A stretch of 64,000 nucleotides of DNA from an uncultured Bacillota bacterium (GTDB lineage Bacteria; Bacillota; Clostridia; Christensenellales; Borkfalkiaceae), in NCBI GenBank assembly GCA_949297575.1, contig CASFTB010000001.1, forward strand, positions 131,666 to 195,665, in the 5' to 3' direction. Shown piece after piece: positions 41,720-50,069 of this stretch. The position numbers were made by a program, and so were the translations under genes. The notes beneath the pieces are model-generated. The model was not told the DNA's origin. It saw only the letters and a list, made by a program, of their open reading frames with translations, and did no database searches. Positions within the stretch are counted from its first letter, which is position 1, and each line of letters starts with the position of its first letter.

Positions 41720-44700
41720 ATGACAAAGACAGCGAAAAAGATCGGCATCGCCCTATCTGCGCTCTTGCTGGCGGTGAGTCTGGCGTTCGGAACGGTAAGC
41801 GTTGCGGCGAAACAGTATCTGCCGACGGAAGATGCCGCATATGCGGCGCGGTATGCAGATCTGAACAGCGCAAAGCGCGCGGGCAACAAATTGAACGAGC
41901 GCATTGCGGAGGATGGCATGATCCTGCTCAAAAACGAGCAAGTGGACGGCCGCGCGGCTCTGCCCTTGGCGGCGGGGGAGCGCAAGATTTCCATATTCGG
42001 CAGCCGCAGCGACTGCGAGATCACGGGCGGCTCAGGCTCCGGACGAGGTATAGATTTTGAGCCGGTCACTTTTTTGGAGGCAATGGAGAACAGCGGTTTC
42101 GAACTGAATCCGAAGCTGAAGGCGCTGTATGCCGCCGCGGGAGAAAACGAGCTCGGCGCTGCCAGCTACACGGCGGATATCGTCTCTTCGTATGCGGCAT
42201 ACAGCGACCTCGCGATCATTATTTTATCCAGGACCGGACATGAGGGCAGAGACATTACCGTCAATAAGGATGGAACACATGAATTGCAGCCTAAGGCAAA
42301 CGAGTTGGCATTGCTCGATCATGTTACCGAACAGGCGAGGAACGGCGTCTTCAAGCGCGTTCTCCTCATTTTGAACGTCGGCAATGTCGTTGAGGTGGGG
42401 GCCTATGTGGACGATGCGGAGGTGGATGCTATCCTCTATGCGGGCATGGGCGGCTCTGTCGGCATGAAGGCCGTGCCAAAGATTCTGACGGGAGAAGTCA
42501 ATCCTTCCGGCCGTACGGTCGATGTCTGGCCCGCGGATTTTACGAAGGATCCGACATGGTATAATGTGTTGACGAATACGCACGCAGGCGGTACGACCGT
42601 CAACATCGGAACGGGTCCGGACGGGACATCTCTCGCGGCGAGCGTCCGCTCGCTCGACTATGAAGAGGGCATCTATGTCGGCTACAAATGGTATGAAACG
42701 GCGAGCACGATCGAAGGATATTATGATACCGCCGCCGAAAACCAGAGCAAGATCGCTTCACAGGCAGGGGATCCCTATTATAACCGCGCCAACGGTGTGC
42801 TCTTCCCCTTCGGGTACGGGCTTTCCTATACCACCTTCGCGTGGACGGTGGGCGAACCCAGCTTTGCCGGCGAGATCACCGAAGAACATGCAGGCGACCG
42901 CGTGACGGTGCCCGTGACCGTCAAAAATACGGGCAGGGTTGCCGGGAAAGACGTAGTCGAGGCATATGTGCGCGCCCCTTACGATAAGGATACGGCTCCT
43001 GTTGAAAAATCAGACGTCAGCCTCATTACCTTTGCCAAGACGGATCTGCTCCAACCAGGGCAGGAGCAGACGGTGGAACTTTCTTTCGACATTTCCGATC
43101 TCGCTTCCTTCGACTGGAACGATATCAATAAAAACGGCTTCCAGGGATACGAGCTGGAGCCCGGCGCCTATCGCGTGCTTCTGCGCAGCGATTCGCATAC
43201 CGACAAGGCGGCAGACAGCTTCATCGAATACACGGTCGGCGGAGACGGCATCTGCTACGATCGGGACGGAATAGACGATCCCCTGAATTACAACAAAGGA
43301 TTCGGCGAAGAGACGGCGAAGGCGGTTTTCTCGCAGGAAGATGAGTTCAATACCGCACGCGTGGGCAGAGAGATCGACCTCATGGGCGAAAAGACATATA
43401 TCACCGAAGCGGATGCCAAGTATGTCAGCCGCAGCAATTGGTACCAGCCGCAGTCTCCGACCGATGAAGAGCTGACCTATTCGGACGCCGCGGTAAAGGT
43501 GCTGTTCGATCAGGTGTATTACGGCGCCTGCAAGGACGAGCCGACCGACCCTTGGTACAAGACGGCGGAGGACATCCCCGGATACGGCCAGACGGGCGAA
43601 GTGGAGGGCGGGTGGAAACAGGCCCCGAAGGGCTCCGATCCCAACCGCGTCTGCGAGATCCGGCTCTCCGATATGACGGGCGTTCCCTTGGACGATCCGC
43701 TGTGGGTGGAGTTCATGAATCAGCTCACATGGAGCGAGATGACGAACCTTCTTACCCAGTGCCATTACGAGACGCCTGCGATCGGTGCGGTGGGAAAGCC
43801 CCTCGCATTTGACGTGGATGGCCCTGCGCAAGTCCGCAACAATCACAACGGCGGGCAGAGCGGTACATACTGGTGCAGCGCAACGATCGTCGCAAGCACA
43901 TATAACACGGAGCTTTGCTATGAACAGGGCAGGCAGATCGCCATGGAGGCCATGCTCATTGAAACGAACGGCGCTTATGTGAACGGCTGGTACGGGCCCG
44001 GCCTGAACACCCATCGTTCTCCCTTCGGCGGCCGCAACTTTGAATATTATTCGCAGGACGGCATACAGGGCGGTATGATCGGCGGAGCAGTCGTCAGGGG
44101 CGCAACGGAGATGGGCCTTCACGTCTATGCGAAGCACTATGTCGTTAACGATCAGGATTCTTCGCGCAACCAGAACGGCGGTATCAGCGTCTGGTGCAAC
44201 GAGCAGGCGCTGCGCGAGGTCTATCTGCGGCAGTTTGAGTATGCGGTGGAGTACGGCAATCTCAACGGCATGATGAATTCGCACGGGAAACTCGGGTTGT
44301 ACGCTACGCAGAACAATTTCTTGCTCAATTCCGCGGTCCCTCGCGGCGAGTGGGGATATGAAGGCGTCGCCGTGACCGACCTCGTTGAAGGTGCTCCCGT
44401 CAACAGCGGCAGAACGCAGATGACGAATGCAGACTTGTTGATCCGCGGTGGGTCGACAATTCTCGGAAAGCTTGTGAATCAGAAGCGAGGAGAGGATCCT
44501 TGGTTTGACGGGCGCATTTTGGACGGGTATTATGATGCAGCGACGAATAAGGTCATGGTCCCTTCCTCCCTCACGACGACCAACTGGGTATGTGAGGGAA
44601 AGGGGAATACAAAGCCGGAAAACGGAACGATCCAGACGACCTCGTATTCCGCAGATGTCACGGCAGGCGCTTTTACCCTGGACAGCCCCACGCAGTGGTA

Positions 44701-45583
44701 TTGGGTGCGCACGACGGCGATGAATTCGCTCTACGTCGCGGCAAACTCCAACCAGATGCAGGCCGTCGAAGAGAGCGACCTCGTCGGCGCGTATGTGTCC
44801 GTCAAATATAACGACGGGGTCACCCCGGATGAGGGCTACAATGTCGTCAAGGGCACCGTTATTTCCGAACCCGAAAAGACGCCCGTCGTTCCCGAAGACA
44901 AGCGCTTTGCGGGATGGTATACCGACAGCTCCTGCACGGAAAAGGTCGACTTCTCCAAACCTGTCACAAAGTATACCGAATTGTATGCCTATATCACCGA
45001 TGCCGATCAGTTCGCCGCGATCTTCGATCTGAATTACAGCGGCGCGCCGCAGGCGGGCAGCTTCCTCATCAAGCGCGATACGCCTGCCGTCGCACCTCCT
45101 TACGAGCCGGCTCGTGCAGGATTTACGTTCGGCGGGTGGTACCTGGAGGCGGAGTGCGATACACCGGCCGATTTCGGCGCCGTTCTGATGGACAGAGACA
45201 GGACGTTCTACGCAAAGTGGACCCCCGTCGAGACCTGTACCGTCACGTTCAACATGAATTATGACGGCGTTTTCGAGATCCGCGAGATCGCCGTAGATGC
45301 GAACGGTTATATAGTGGAACCTGTCTTCACACCCGCTCGCGAGGGTTACACATTCGCCGGATGGTTCAGAGATTCGTACTGCAATGCGGCGGCGGATTTC
45401 GGCAGGCCCATCACCTCCGACATGACGCTCTACGCGAAGTGGGAGAGGGAAGAGACGTCCGATACAGCCCCGGAAACGACGGGATGCGGCGCCGCGCTGT
45501 ATGCGGGAACGGGTGCACTTGCGGTCGGCTTGTGCCTTGCGGCAACGGCCGCCGTCGCCCTGAAAAAACGGAAAACGAACTGA
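41720..45583 (+). CDS. GH3 B: permuted GH3 hydrolase with InlB-type repeats and C-terminal anchor
   Basis: 1287 residues. Signal peptide (1-30), sandwich domain first (MILLKNE; Glu175 in GHEGRD; FPFGYGLSYTTF), FnIII (about 395-510), TIM barrel with nucleophile candidate Asp887 (YEGVAVTDLVEG). Active-site loops differ from GH3 A and D: KHYVVNDQD instead of KHFALNxQE, and DVDGPAQV. Three Listeria-Bacteroides (InlB) repeats follow (about 1039-1245, each with GWY or GWF and YAKW), then TTGCGAAL, a membrane segment and KKRKTN. Likely cell-surface attached and of different substrate preference. ATG follows AAAGGAGGAAG. Confidence 0.88.
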   Translation: MTKTAKKIGIALSALLLAVSLAFGTVSVAAKQYLPTEDAAYAARYADLNSAKRAGNKLNERIAEDGMILLKNEQVDGRAALPLAAGERKISIFGSRSDCEITGGSGSGRGIDFEPVTFLEAMENSGFELNPKLKALYAAAGENELGAASYTADIVSSYAAYSDLAIIILSRTGHEGRDITVNKDGTHELQPKANELALLDHVTEQARNGVFKRVLLILNVGNVVEVGAYVDDAEVDAILYAGMGGSVGMKAVPKILTGEVNPSGRTVDVWPADFTKDPTWYNVLTNTHAGGTTVNIGTGPDGTSLAASVRSLDYEEGIYVGYKWYETASTIEGYYDTAAENQSKIASQAGDPYYNRANGVLFPFGYGLSYTTFAWTVGEPSFAGEITEEHAGDRVTVPVTVKNTGRVAGKDVVEAYVRAPYDKDTAPVEKSDVSLITFAKTDLLQPGQEQTVELSFDISDLASFDWNDINKNGFQGYELEPGAYRVLLRSDSHTDKAADSFIEYTVGGDGICYDRDGIDDPLNYNKGFGEETAKAVFSQEDEFNTARVGREIDLMGEKTYITEADAKYVSRSNWYQPQSPTDEELTYSDAAVKVLFDQVYYGACKDEPTDPWYKTAEDIPGYGQTGEVEGGWKQAPKGSDPNRVCEIRLSDMTGVPLDDPLWVEFMNQLTWSEMTNLLTQCHYETPAIGAVGKPLAFDVDGPAQVRNNHNGGQSGTYWCSATIVASTYNTELCYEQGRQIAMEAMLIETNGAYVNGWYGPGLNTHRSPFGGRNFEYYSQDGIQGGMIGGAVVRGATEMGLHVYAKHYVVNDQDSSRNQNGGISVWCNEQALREVYLRQFEYAVEYGNLNGMMNSHGKLGLYATQNNFLLNSAVPRGEWGYEGVAVTDLVEGAPVNSGRTQMTNADLLIRGGSTILGKLVNQKRGEDPWFDGRILDGYYDAATNKVMVPSSLTTTNWVCEGKGNTKPENGTIQTTSYSADVTAGAFTLDSPTQWYWVRTTAMNSLYVAANSNQMQAVEESDLVGAYVSVKYNDGVTPDEGYNVVKGTVISEPEKTPVVPEDKRFAGWYTDSSCTEKVDFSKPVTKYTELYAYITDADQFAAIFDLNYSGAPQAGSFLIKRDTPAVAPPYEPARAGFTFGGWYLEAECDTPADFGAVLMDRDRTFYAKWTPVETCTVTFNMNYDGVFEIREIAVDANGYIVEPVFTPAREGYTFAGWFRDSYCNAAADFGRPITSDMTLYAKWEREETSDTAPETTGCGAALYAGTGALAVGLCLAATAAVALKKRKTN

Positions 45584-45683
45584 GGAGGCGTTGCCTTCGC
45601 GCGTCAAAACCGCAAAAAGAAACGGATCGGCGGGCTGCGGTTTCACGTTTTTGCCCCGGCCGGTCAATAAAGGAAGGAAAACT

Positions 45684-46376
45684 ATGAAAAATTTCAAGAA
45701 GAAGATCGCTCTGTTTAGTTCACTCGTATTGGCGCTTGCGGGAACTGCGTTTGCCCTGTCCGCCTGCGGCGGAACAGGGGATGACACGCCTCCCGGAGCG
45801 GAAACATATACGTTCGCCGCAGCGCTTACAAATCTCGACGACGTAGAGGGCGAAGGCTGGTCCGGCGGCGAAAGCGGCCCCGGGATGATCGTCAAAGACT
45901 GGGAGGACGACGACAAAGACTGGAAGACGATCAGCGGCTACTACGTGACTTATCTCTATGTCGAAAACACCGCCCTCACCTTTGAGATCACTTCCGACAA
46001 GGCGGTGGACGACGCCAAGCTGGTGCTCAGCCTGTCCATGGAAAATTCCGAAAACGCCGTCGACGGCGCGCTCACCATTTCTCCCGACATCTACACGGTA
46101 GAGCTCAACGGTACGGCGATCGACTACGATCCGATCACCTTTTACGACATTCCGACCAGTACGGGCGAACTGTATGAGTTCAAACAGTATACGGTGGCGA
46201 CCAACCTCAGCCTGCAGGAGGGTGTCAACACCGTCAGGCTGATCTCCAGCAACAATATCGGGATGGGCGGTACCACGCGGGCGACCGCTCCGATGGTAGA
46301 CTGCATCCAGATCACGACGACGGCAAAACTCACATGGTCGCCGCGCAACGATAATCTGGATCAGTTCAACATCTGA
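45684..46376 (+). CDS. Small lipoprotein with carbohydrate-binding-like beta-sandwich (cassette 1)
   Basis: 230 residues, starting MKNFKKKIALFSSLVLALAG; lipobox LSAC with Cys at about residue 27. The rest is beta-rich, with an outline like CBM6/CBM35 modules (YTFAAALTNLDDVEG, SGYYVTYLYVENTALTFEI, GVNTVRLISSN, MVDCIQITTTAKL). The end, TWSPRNDNLDQ, is shared with the lipoprotein at 60967 (SWDPLTENLDH), so the two are paralogues. Inference: surface glycan-binding partner of the GH3 enzymes. AAGGAAGG site before the ATG. Confidence 0.75.
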   Translation: MKNFKKKIALFSSLVLALAGTAFALSACGGTGDDTPPGAETYTFAAALTNLDDVEGEGWSGGESGPGMIVKDWEDDDKDWKTISGYYVTYLYVENTALTFEITSDKAVDDAKLVLSLSMENSENAVDGALTISPDIYTVELNGTAIDYDPITFYDIPTSTGELYEFKQYTVATNLSLQEGVNTVRLISSNNIGMGGTTRATAPMVDCIQITTTAKLTWSPRNDNLDQFNI

Positions 46377-46411
46377 CCCGCCTTACCAGAGGTTTTATAA
46401 GGAGGAATTTT

Positions 46412-49000
46412 ATGAAAAAGCGTTGGTTGGCAGTTTTTACGGCTGTTCTGCTCCTCTTCACCCTTGCGCTTGCAGCCTGCGGCGAAGGAAAAAAGAGCAG
46501 CGATACGGCCGAAGAATTCACTGCCGCGGTGCAGGGGATCGTTCTGCCCCTGACAAAGGACAGCGCCGACGAGCTCAACGGCGCGTATGACCTGTATTAC
46601 GCCCTCGGGGAGGACGCGCAGCGCGCCGCCGCGGAGGGTAAGGAAAAATTGGACGGATATGCAGAGCTCTGCAATTCCATCCTTGCGGTCATCTATCGGG
46701 CGAACGAGATAGGCGAGTATCGCCTGTACAGTGCCTACGGCTCGAAACTTGCGGCGGCACAGCAGGCATACGATGTTCTTGTGAAGCTGGATAAGACGTA
46801 TGAGGCAGACAAAGACGTCGCCGCGGCGAAGGCAATCATCGACGAGGCGCGCTCGATATATGACGCGAAAACCGCACAGATAGACGGCTACGTGAACGCC
46901 GTGGCTGCCGTCGGGGCGTATGACGACACGAAGACATTATATACGGAGTGGACTGCGAAACTCGCCGCGGCGGAAGAGGCGTACGAGGCCGTATCTTCCG
47001 CGGAGGACGATATGTATTCCCTCGCGCGGGTCTCCGAAGCGCGTACGGCGATGCGCGGTTATACCCAAAAGAAGGCGTCCCTCGATGCGGCGATCGCCGA
47101 TTTCGCTGCGAAGGTGGCGGCGGCGGGAGAGGCGTACGATCTCGCATTCGGGGAAAGCGCTCCTTTTTACGATGACATCGTCAATGCCGCATTTGATGCC
47201 GCGGAAAATGCTTATATTGTCGCACAGGCAGCGAACCTGACCGCAGACACCGTCACGGAGTCAGCGCGCGCGGCATGGGCAGGTCTCTCCGCAAAATATG
47301 ATGGCGTTCGCTTTGCGACGAATTTTGAAAGCGACATGAGTGGTGTTGAGGCAATGCTGGGCCTTCCGTCTATGGCAGAAGAACTGGAAGAGAAGCTTAC
47401 CGCTGCAGAGGAGCATTATGCCAGGATCCCCGAAGCGGACCGCGGCAAAGTCGCCGAGCTCAAAGCACTTTTTGACGAGGCGAAAGAAAAGCTTCCTGAA
47501 TTGAAGGCCGGAAAGACATTTATCGAAAGTGTATCCGGGATCGACTTCGCTACGGCGATTTCTTTGGAAGAGGCTGAAACGGCGGTGCAAGAGGCGCACG
47601 GCAATTGGGAAGAGCTCGTCGATACATTTGGTTATGAGTCCGGGATCAAAGAGATCGACGATGCAAAGGCGCTGCTCAGCGTTCGAGAAGGAGAAATTCA
47701 ACTTCTTGCAGCGTTTATCGAGGCGGCCGACGATATCCCGCCCGTTGAGGAGATCGCCGCGAACAAAGAGAGTTATGATAAGATTACTGCGGCAAGTCAG
47801 GCTTACGCCGCGCTGAATGAAGTGCAACAGAAATATGCGATCGTCGTCAGCGCGAATATCAAACGCACCGCCGCGGAAGAAAAGATGGAATCGTTTAAGA
47901 CGGATATGTTCTCTGTTCCCGCCTTCACGAAGGAAGGAGAGACCGTACAAGCCGGGATAGCGGCACTTTCGCTCGATGAGGAAACGGGGCTGATCTCCGG
48001 TATAGGCTCGCGGGCGAACTATCTGCAGCTCCTCTACGCGGCGGCTGCACATGCTGAGGGCCATAAGGTGAACGGTATCGTCATAGACGAACAAAACAGC
48101 GCGAATGTCGATGCCGAGGCGGTGCAGACGTATATGGAAGAGAATTTTGAATATATCTTCTCCATATACGACCAAAACGGAGCAAAGGTGGGAGAAGTGC
48201 GCAAAGACGTTGTTTACGACGAAGCGGCGCAGGCGCCCGCGCTCGCCGAATTGCAGATTTTCTTCCCCGTCTATCACAACGAGGAGGCACAGGTCAGTTA
48301 CGGATTCGGATATTCCGTCGCGGTCAAAGAAGACGCATCGGACGAGCGGCTTTTGTATAGTTTCCGAGACTCGTCGACTTACCGTTCGGAGGAGATCGGC
48401 TCTATCACGGGTGACATTTCTAAACAGGACACCCTCTCGCCTGCAAACATCATCGCTCTTCAGGATACGGACGGGGGCGGTACGCTGCAATTGATGCGCA
48501 AAGATTCCGTAGTCTGCGCATACGGCGAGGCGCTCAATTATCAGTATGTGGGGGCGTATGACCTGTACTTCTATGAAGGGGAAGAAGTCTCCGATGAAAA
48601 TCTGCTCGAGTGGGTCCGCACCGTTCGTGAGACGGGGACGAATATGGAGGGCACATACGTTCGCAACTTCCGCGGCCGCTCTCTTGAAGAGAAAGGATTC
48701 AAAGACATTACAATGACCGACCGGGAGTATATCGCTGCGGGTGTCGAGGATATTACGTCGACTGTAAAAGGTCCGAGCGGCGCTCATCAGGATCACGGAT
48801 GGGTGGTCAGCGGAAAAGCAGGATATGTGAATGCTTGGACAAGGGCAAGATTTATCTCAGATCTCTTCGCCGCGCTCGGGCACAGCATCCCCGAAGGGAC
48901 GACGGTCACGGTCGTCGCGCAGCTGAAGGTCAATGCCGCCGGCATAGAGGCAGGCATTAAAGACAGCCCGTTCTCTGCGCCTATCCAAATCACCTTCTGA
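46412..49000 (+). CDS. Large alpha-helical lipoprotein of unknown function
   Basis: 862 residues. Signal peptide with lipobox LALAAC (Cys23). Residues about 30-520 are long, Ala/Glu/Lys-rich helices in repeated hairpins (for example KLAAAQQAYDVLVKLDK, AWAGLSAKYDGV, KLTAAEEHYARI), resembling tandem helical-bundle (FIVAR-like) repeats that make extended stalks. The last 330 residues change to a beta-rich character (YLQLLYAAAAHAEGH, YSFRDSSTYRSEEIG). I do not recognise that domain. It may hold glycans or enzymes away from the membrane. TAAGGAGGAATTT precedes the ATG. Last gene of the operon, followed by a terminator. Confidence 0.7.
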   Translation: MKKRWLAVFTAVLLLFTLALAACGEGKKSSDTAEEFTAAVQGIVLPLTKDSADELNGAYDLYYALGEDAQRAAAEGKEKLDGYAELCNSILAVIYRANEIGEYRLYSAYGSKLAAAQQAYDVLVKLDKTYEADKDVAAAKAIIDEARSIYDAKTAQIDGYVNAVAAVGAYDDTKTLYTEWTAKLAAAEEAYEAVSSAEDDMYSLARVSEARTAMRGYTQKKASLDAAIADFAAKVAAAGEAYDLAFGESAPFYDDIVNAAFDAAENAYIVAQAANLTADTVTESARAAWAGLSAKYDGVRFATNFESDMSGVEAMLGLPSMAEELEEKLTAAEEHYARIPEADRGKVAELKALFDEAKEKLPELKAGKTFIESVSGIDFATAISLEEAETAVQEAHGNWEELVDTFGYESGIKEIDDAKALLSVREGEIQLLAAFIEAADDIPPVEEIAANKESYDKITAASQAYAALNEVQQKYAIVVSANIKRTAAEEKMESFKTDMFSVPAFTKEGETVQAGIAALSLDEETGLISGIGSRANYLQLLYAAAAHAEGHKVNGIVIDEQNSANVDAEAVQTYMEENFEYIFSIYDQNGAKVGEVRKDVVYDEAAQAPALAELQIFFPVYHNEEAQVSYGFGYSVAVKEDASDERLLYSFRDSSTYRSEEIGSITGDISKQDTLSPANIIALQDTDGGGTLQLMRKDSVVCAYGEALNYQYVGAYDLYFYEGEEVSDENLLEWVRTVRETGTNMEGTYVRNFRGRSLEEKGFKDITMTDREYIAAGVEDITSTVKGPSGAHQDHGWVVSGKAGYVNAWTRARFISDLFAALGHSIPEGTTVTVVAQLKVNAAGIEAGIKDSPFSAPIQITF

Positions 49001-49023
49001 CAACGGGGGGCGGTGATCAGAGA

Positions 49024-49054
49024 GGCCCGTGGGTGCATGCCTGCGGGCCTTTCC
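49024..49054 (+). terminator. Terminator of hydrolase operon 1
   Basis: AGGCCCG/CGGGCCT arms with a 14-base loop that itself contains GCATGC, then TTTCC; 23 bases after the last stop. Confidence 0.75.
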
Positions 49055-49097
49055 TATTGCCTTGTGTGCGCGACCCGGGCGATTTTTCCGGCGGGTA

Positions 49098-49126
49098 TTG
49101 ACAAAAGAGAGAAAATGCGGTAAGAT
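49098..49126 (+). promoter_or_regulatory. Upstream promoter P1 before the second regulator
   Basis: TTGACA at 49098-49103, 17-base spacer, TAAGAT at 49121-49126. Transcripts from it would begin at the twin palindromes. Confidence 0.75.
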
Positions 49127-49136
49127 GGACGGGCAG

Positions 49137-49177
49137 CAGAAAGGGGCGCCCCTTTCTGTGAGGCCATGGCCTCACAG
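49137..49177. repeat. Two overlapping perfect palindromes
   Basis: A 22-base perfect palindrome at 49137-49158 (centre GGGGCGCCCC) shares three bases with a second perfect 22-base palindrome at 49156-49177 (centre GAGGCCATGGCCTC). They sit at the likely P1 transcript start. Candidate operators or an RNA fold. Confidence 0.9.
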
Positions 49178-49231
49178 AAACTGTCTTTATCGGGCAAAGG
49201 CGGCGCCGTCTTTCGGCTGCGGGGCAAAATA

Positions 49232-49261
49232 CAAGTTCGTGCCCGAAAAATTTAAGTTCGT
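49232..49261 (+). promoter_or_regulatory. LytTR-type boxes upstream of the second regulator gene
   Basis: Boxes CAAGTTCGT (49232-49240) and TAAGTTCGT (49253-49261), 21 bases apart. They match the general LytTR pattern at eight and nine of nine positions. The block 49232-49266 is identical at 28 of 35 positions to 51497-51531, ahead of the lipoprotein-GH3 operon. Confidence 0.75.
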
Positions 49262-49281
49262 GCTGCTTTTTTGTAAAGGTA

Positions 49282-49310
49282 TTTAATTTTCCGCGAAAGT
49301 ATGTTATAAT
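49282..49310 (+). promoter_or_regulatory. Promoter P2 of the second two-component pair
   Basis: TATAAT at 49305-49310, with only a poor -35 (TTTAAT at 49282-49287). A weak -35 downstream of activator boxes fits positive autoregulation. Confidence 0.7.
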
Positions 49311-49340
49311 GAGCATCAAGTTTTCCGAGGAGGAAGATAC

Positions 49341-50069
49341 ATGTTGAACATTGCCATCATCGATGACGAAGCCGAGGCCATTGCACTGCTCGAAAGTTAT
49401 ATCGGCCGCTACTGCGAAAAGCGCGGCATCGAATGCAACGTGAGCAGGTTCGGCAATCCCGTCAGGTTCCTCGCGTCGTTCAAGCCGATCTACGACATCA
49501 TTTTTTTGGACATCGACATGCCCAACATGAACGGCATGGACGTGGCGCGCGGCATCCGCAAGACGGATGGAGACGTCGCCCTCATCTTCGTCACCAACAT
49601 GGCGCGCTACGCCATCCGCGGCTACGAGGTAGACGCAGACGACTTCGTCGTCAAGCCCGTCAAATATCCCGGATTCGAGATCAAGCTCGACCGCGTCATC
49701 AAAAAGCACGGCGCGAAGGACAAGCCGCGGGTGGTCGTCTACGAGGACGGGGTCATGCGCTATGCGCCCGTCTCGGAGATCCGCTATGTAGAGGTCATCA
49801 AACATAACATCATCTATCACATGGCGGGAGGGGAATACGAAAAGCGCGGCACCCTCAAAAACGAGGCGAAGCTGTTTGAAGAGAACGGTTTCGTGCAGTG
49901 TAACAAGTCCTGCCTGGTCAACCTGCGATATGTGCTCGGCATCATGGGGTACAACCTGCACATCGCCAAGGCGAAAGGCTCCTCCGAATACGAAGAGATC
50001 CTCATCAGCCATCCGCGCAAAAAAGAATTTGTCCGCATCCTGAACAGATATCTGGAAGAACACTTATGA
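49341..50069 (+). CDS. LytTR response regulator (cassette 2)
   Basis: 242 residues: REC domain with phospho-Asp57 in IIFLDIDMPNMNGM, and LytTR domain (about 130-235) with APVSEIRYVEVIKHNIIYHM, NEAKLFEENGFVQCNKSCLV and NLRYVLGIMG. AGGAGGAAG precedes the ATG. Its last bases overlap the kinase start (ATGA), so the pair is translated together. The LytTR-type boxes upstream suggest that it controls itself and the operon at 51.6 kb. Confidence 0.93.
   Translation: MLNIAIIDDEAEAIALLESYIGRYCEKRGIECNVSRFGNPVRFLASFKPIYDIIFLDIDMPNMNGMDVARGIRKTDGDVALIFVTNMARYAIRGYEVDADDFVVKPVKYPGFEIKLDRVIKKHGAKDKPRVVVYEDGVMRYAPVSEIRYVEVIKHNIIYHMAGGEYEKRGTLKNEAKLFEENGFVQCNKSCLVNLRYVLGIMGYNLHIAKAKGSSEYEEILISHPRKKEFVRILNRYLEEHL

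Noticed and set aside
43010..45916. 968-codon open frame on - opposite GH3 B.
   Set aside because: Antisense shadow; no recognisable domain and no promoter or ribosome site on that strand.
49125..49286. A short frame beginning at the P1 promoter before the second regulator.
   Set aside because: Its ATG overlaps the -10 element, so the P1 transcript would not contain it, and it runs through the palindromes and LytTR-type boxes.
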